Part shown: positions 15,578 to 16,867 of the stretch, piece by piece
Layout of the letters: every line of letters begins with the position of its first letter
Numbering within the stretch: position 1 is the first letter of the stretch
Assembly: GCA_038750655.1 (NCBI GenBank)
Contig: JBCDGZ010000154.1
Location: 1-16,867, forward strand
Length of the DNA: 16,867 nucleotides
DNA from: JBCDGZ01 sp038750655
Lineage (GTDB): Bacteria; Bacteroidota; Bacteroidia; Chitinophagales; Saprospiraceae
Direction: 5' to 3'
The notes under the pieces: generated by a model
Databases searched by the model: none
Seen by the model: only the letters and a program-made list of their open reading frames with translations
What the model was told of the DNA's origin: nothing
Made by a program: the position numbers and the translations under genes

Positions 15578-15599
15578 ATTGCTGAGGTGAATCAGCAAT
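15578..15599. promoter_or_regulatory. Perfect 8-base inverted repeat upstream of the small hypothetical gene
   Basis: The arms attgctga (15578-15585) and tcagcaat (15592-15599) flank a 6-base loop. It lies 14 to 36 bases before the ATG at 15563 on the - strand. It could be a leader hairpin or an operator. On the + strand a T run comes 13 bases later, too far for a standard terminator. Confidence 0.4.
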
Positions 15600-15931
15600 A
15601 ATTAATGTTTTTACTCACTGAGAGTGGCGACTATCCTAATTTTCCAGAGTGACAGTATACGCTAATGCCTGGGTAGGTTGCTTGCTTTTAGTAAGGAGTA
15701 CTATTGGTATAACGGTCGATATCAGTTTTTGATGACCCAACATATAGCCAATTTGTTTGGCATTGAGCTCTGGATTCTTTTTAGTTACCTAAGAAAAGGT
15801 GATGACAGCGCTTGATTCAACGCTTGTATATCGATATTGAAATGAAATTATTACTCTACGAAAATGGTAACCTTATTGTATTGTAAAAGGTCTTTAATGG
15901 TAAGGAAGCTGATGGTCAAATTTAAATAAAA

Positions 15932-16156
15932 AATGGCGGCGTACCAAATGTAAACCTGAGGATTAGCCTAATTCGTTGATTATCAGTATGGACCGGTTGC
16001 CCCAGCCTTGTATTTGTATTACCGCCTTCTTTTTTAATGATCCCTTTTGTACTTTTATGGCTACCTGAACAAAAGACCATACTGCCTTGTTTGTAGTGAT
16101 TATGTTTAATCCTACAGGTCACTACGGAGTATAAATTTTTCAGGTAAACCGCCATT
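15932..16156. repeat. Interrupted 225-base inverted repeat upstream of the Crp/Fnr gene
   Basis: Three collinear blocks pair across the stretch. The ends are aatggcgg (15932-15939) with ccgccatt (16149-16156). Next inside are cctgaggatta (15955-15965) with taatcctacagg (16107-16118), with one unpaired base. The innermost pair is cagtatgg (15984-15991) with ccatactg (16077-16084). The segments between blocks differ in length and do not pair. This could be a decayed miniature element or a long RNA structure. No clear target-site duplication is seen. Confidence 0.4.
16093..16125 (+). promoter_or_regulatory. Candidate operator upstream of the Crp/Fnr gene
   Basis: A perfect inverted repeat, gtagtga (16093-16099) and tcactac (16119-16125), is separated by 19 bases. 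A TAAATTTT at 16132-16139 matches the -7 element TAnnTTTG at 7 of 8 positions and lies 24 bases before the ATG at 16163. The repeat would then cover about the -50 to -15 region, a place for autoregulation. The 19-base spacing differs from the 6-base spacing of classic Crp/Fnr sites, so binding by the encoded protein is only a guess. Confidence 0.35.
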
Positions 16157-16162
16157 CAGGAC

Positions 16163-16762
16163 ATGAATCAAGATAAAATCAATGCCTACGTTACGGGCCT
16201 TTTGGAACTCCTCAAAGGATTCAAGGTCTCAGATGAGAGTATACAACATATTCGCAATCATTTGACAGCGATTCCCACAAAGTCCAAAAGCACACTCATC
16301 CTACCGGGAGAAATTTGCAGGAATATGTATTTCATCTTCGAAGGAGGGTTTGTTTGCCGGTATATTCATCCAGAGACCGGCGAGGCCAAGACCATCAACT
16401 TTTACTTGCCCGACTTACATCCTTTTATGGCTTGTGTAGACAGTTATTTTACAGAGGTCCCTACCAATTGCGAACTCAAGGCGATTACGGATTCTCTAGT
16501 TATCGCTTTACCCAAAGGCCATATAGATGTTTTGAAGGAAAAAGATAAACACTTTTCAACGTTCTACAACGAGCGAGTCATTACTGCCATGACCGAAGAG
16601 AATGAGCTTAAAACAAAGCTGATCGCCTATTCTTCTAAAGAAAAATATGACTTTATCCTTAAGGAGATGCCCTCTGTTATCCAAAGCGTCCCTTCGAAAT
16701 ACATTGCCGAATTCTGCGGCATCTCTGCCGAATGGTTGAGTAAGCTCAAAAAGCAGCAATAA
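16163..16762 (+). CDS. Crp/Fnr-family transcriptional regulator
   Basis: Regulator of 199 aa. Residues about 20-125 form the cyclic-nucleotide-binding-type beta barrel, with LILPGEICRNMYFIFEGGFVCRY and the ETGEAKTINFYLP segment typical of Bacteroidota members. A long dimerisation helix covers about 120-155. The C-terminal helix-turn-helix is short: KYDFILKEMP, then VPSKYIAEFCGISAEWLSKLKKQ, where the recognition helix is ISAEWLSKLK. The length (about 190-200 aa) is normal for this Bacteroidota subgroup and shorter than E. coli Crp. The barrel lacks the cysteines expected for an Fnr iron-sulfur cluster, and the ligand is unknown. The gene is transcribed alone. The upstream region carries inverted repeats that may be its operator. 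Confidence 0.9.
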   Translation: MNQDKINAYVTGLLELLKGFKVSDESIQHIRNHLTAIPTKSKSTLILPGEICRNMYFIFEGGFVCRYIHPETGEAKTINFYLPDLHPFMACVDSYFTEVPTNCELKAITDSLVIALPKGHIDVLKEKDKHFSTFYNERVITAMTEENELKTKLIAYSSKEKYDFILKEMPSVIQSVPSKYIAEFCGISAEWLSKLKKQQ

Positions 16763-16793
16763 AGATATTCGCTAAGCATTGCAACAAATTTTG

Positions 16794-16840
16794 TCCTCCC
16801 CAAAAAACTTGAAGTAGTTCAAGATTTTAGGAATGGGGGG
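16794..16840 (+). terminator. Possible terminator after the Crp/Fnr gene
   Basis: An inner hairpin, cttgaa (16808-16813) and ttcaag (16818-16823) with the tetraloop gtag, is followed by atttta. An outer pairing of cctcccc (about 16795-16801) with gggggg (16835-16840) could extend it. The 9-base direct repeat aattttgtc flanks the structure at 16787-16795 and 16846-16854. It lies 32 bases after the stop codon. Confidence 0.4.
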
Positions 16841-16867
16841 CGCCTAATTTTGTCATTATTAATAAAA

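Larger units (their letters stand above)
15564..16162. other. Gene-free AT-rich stretch with inverted repeats
   Basis: About 600 bases without a convincing gene. Reading frames on both strands are short and interrupted. The longest (15922-16155, - strand) has no recognisable motif and would overlap the leader of the Crp/Fnr gene. The stretch contains a hairpin at 15578-15599, a 10-base palindrome atatcgatat at 15828-15837, a long interrupted inverted repeat at 15932-16156 and a 7-base inverted repeat at 16093-16125. It may hold a degraded mobile element, but no transposase remnant can be shown. Confidence 0.5.

Noticed and set aside
15922..16155. 77-codon frame on the - strand before the Crp/Fnr gene
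   Set aside because: No family motif, AT-rich composition, and it covers the inverted repeats and probable promoter of the Crp/Fnr gene. A decayed IS fragment was considered but nothing supports it.
16787..16854. The 9-base direct repeat aattttgtc as a target-site duplication of a small insertion
   Set aside because: The 50 bases between hold only a hairpin that is better read as a terminator. AT-rich 9-base repeats at this distance can arise by chance.

Overview
The window looks like chromosomal DNA of a Bacteroidota bacterium, most likely a Saprospiria-type marine or freshwater heterotroph. This is inferred from family content, not from any marker gene. The pointers are a very large secreted protein with a type IX secretion (T9SS) C-terminal sorting domain, an S46 dipeptidyl-peptidase, a LytS/LytTR two-component pair, carboxypeptidase-like regulatory domains, a short Bacteroidota-style Crp/Fnr protein, and the scarcity of Shine-Dalgarno sequences. 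No rRNA, tRNA or CRISPR array was seen, and no intact insertion sequence.

Layout, left to right. (1) 1-242 is AT-rich leader with no confident gene. (2) 243-4004 (+) is a giant T9SS cargo protein: beta-propeller-like repeats, three SdrD-like acidic-loop modules, adhesion-type modules and a sorting domain. (3) 3997-6329 (-) is a tight three-gene operon of lipoprotein, LytS-like sensor kinase and LytTR response regulator. Its last codons overlap the end of the T9SS gene. (4) 6602-7600 (+) is an Rpn/PD-(D/E)XK nuclease-transposase family gene with a long tetrapeptide-repeat tail, followed by a strong hairpin. (5) 7711-8886 (+) is a membrane-anchored DegS/HtrA-like protease with one PDZ domain. 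(6) 8887-10786 (-) is an ECF sigma factor overlapping a membrane protein that joins an anti-sigma-like cytoplasmic head to a carboxypeptidase-like domain and a TonB C-terminal domain. (7) 10888-12816 (+), divergent from the sigma factor, is a secreted VWA (YfbK-type) protein with its own carboxypeptidase-like domain. (8) Two hairpin terminators lie between it and the next gene. (9) 12999-15173 (-) is an S46 peptidase with the arginine that marks DPP11-type acidic specificity. (10) 15336-15563 (-) is a small hypothetical protein. (11) 15564-16162 is an AT-rich gene-free stretch with inverted repeats. (12) 16163-16762 (+) is a Crp/Fnr-family regulator, followed by a possible terminator.

Most of the genes serve the cell envelope: secretion and adhesion, envelope signalling, periplasmic proteolysis and TonB-type energy transduction. 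The most interesting arrangement is the DegS-like protease, sigma factor, transmembrane anti-sigma-like TonB chimera and VWA protein at 7711-12816. It resembles the parts list of a regulated-proteolysis envelope stress circuit, with a TonB domain where the periplasmic sensor would be. That reading is an inference from domains and gene order. Nothing else in the window looks like a wholly new system.
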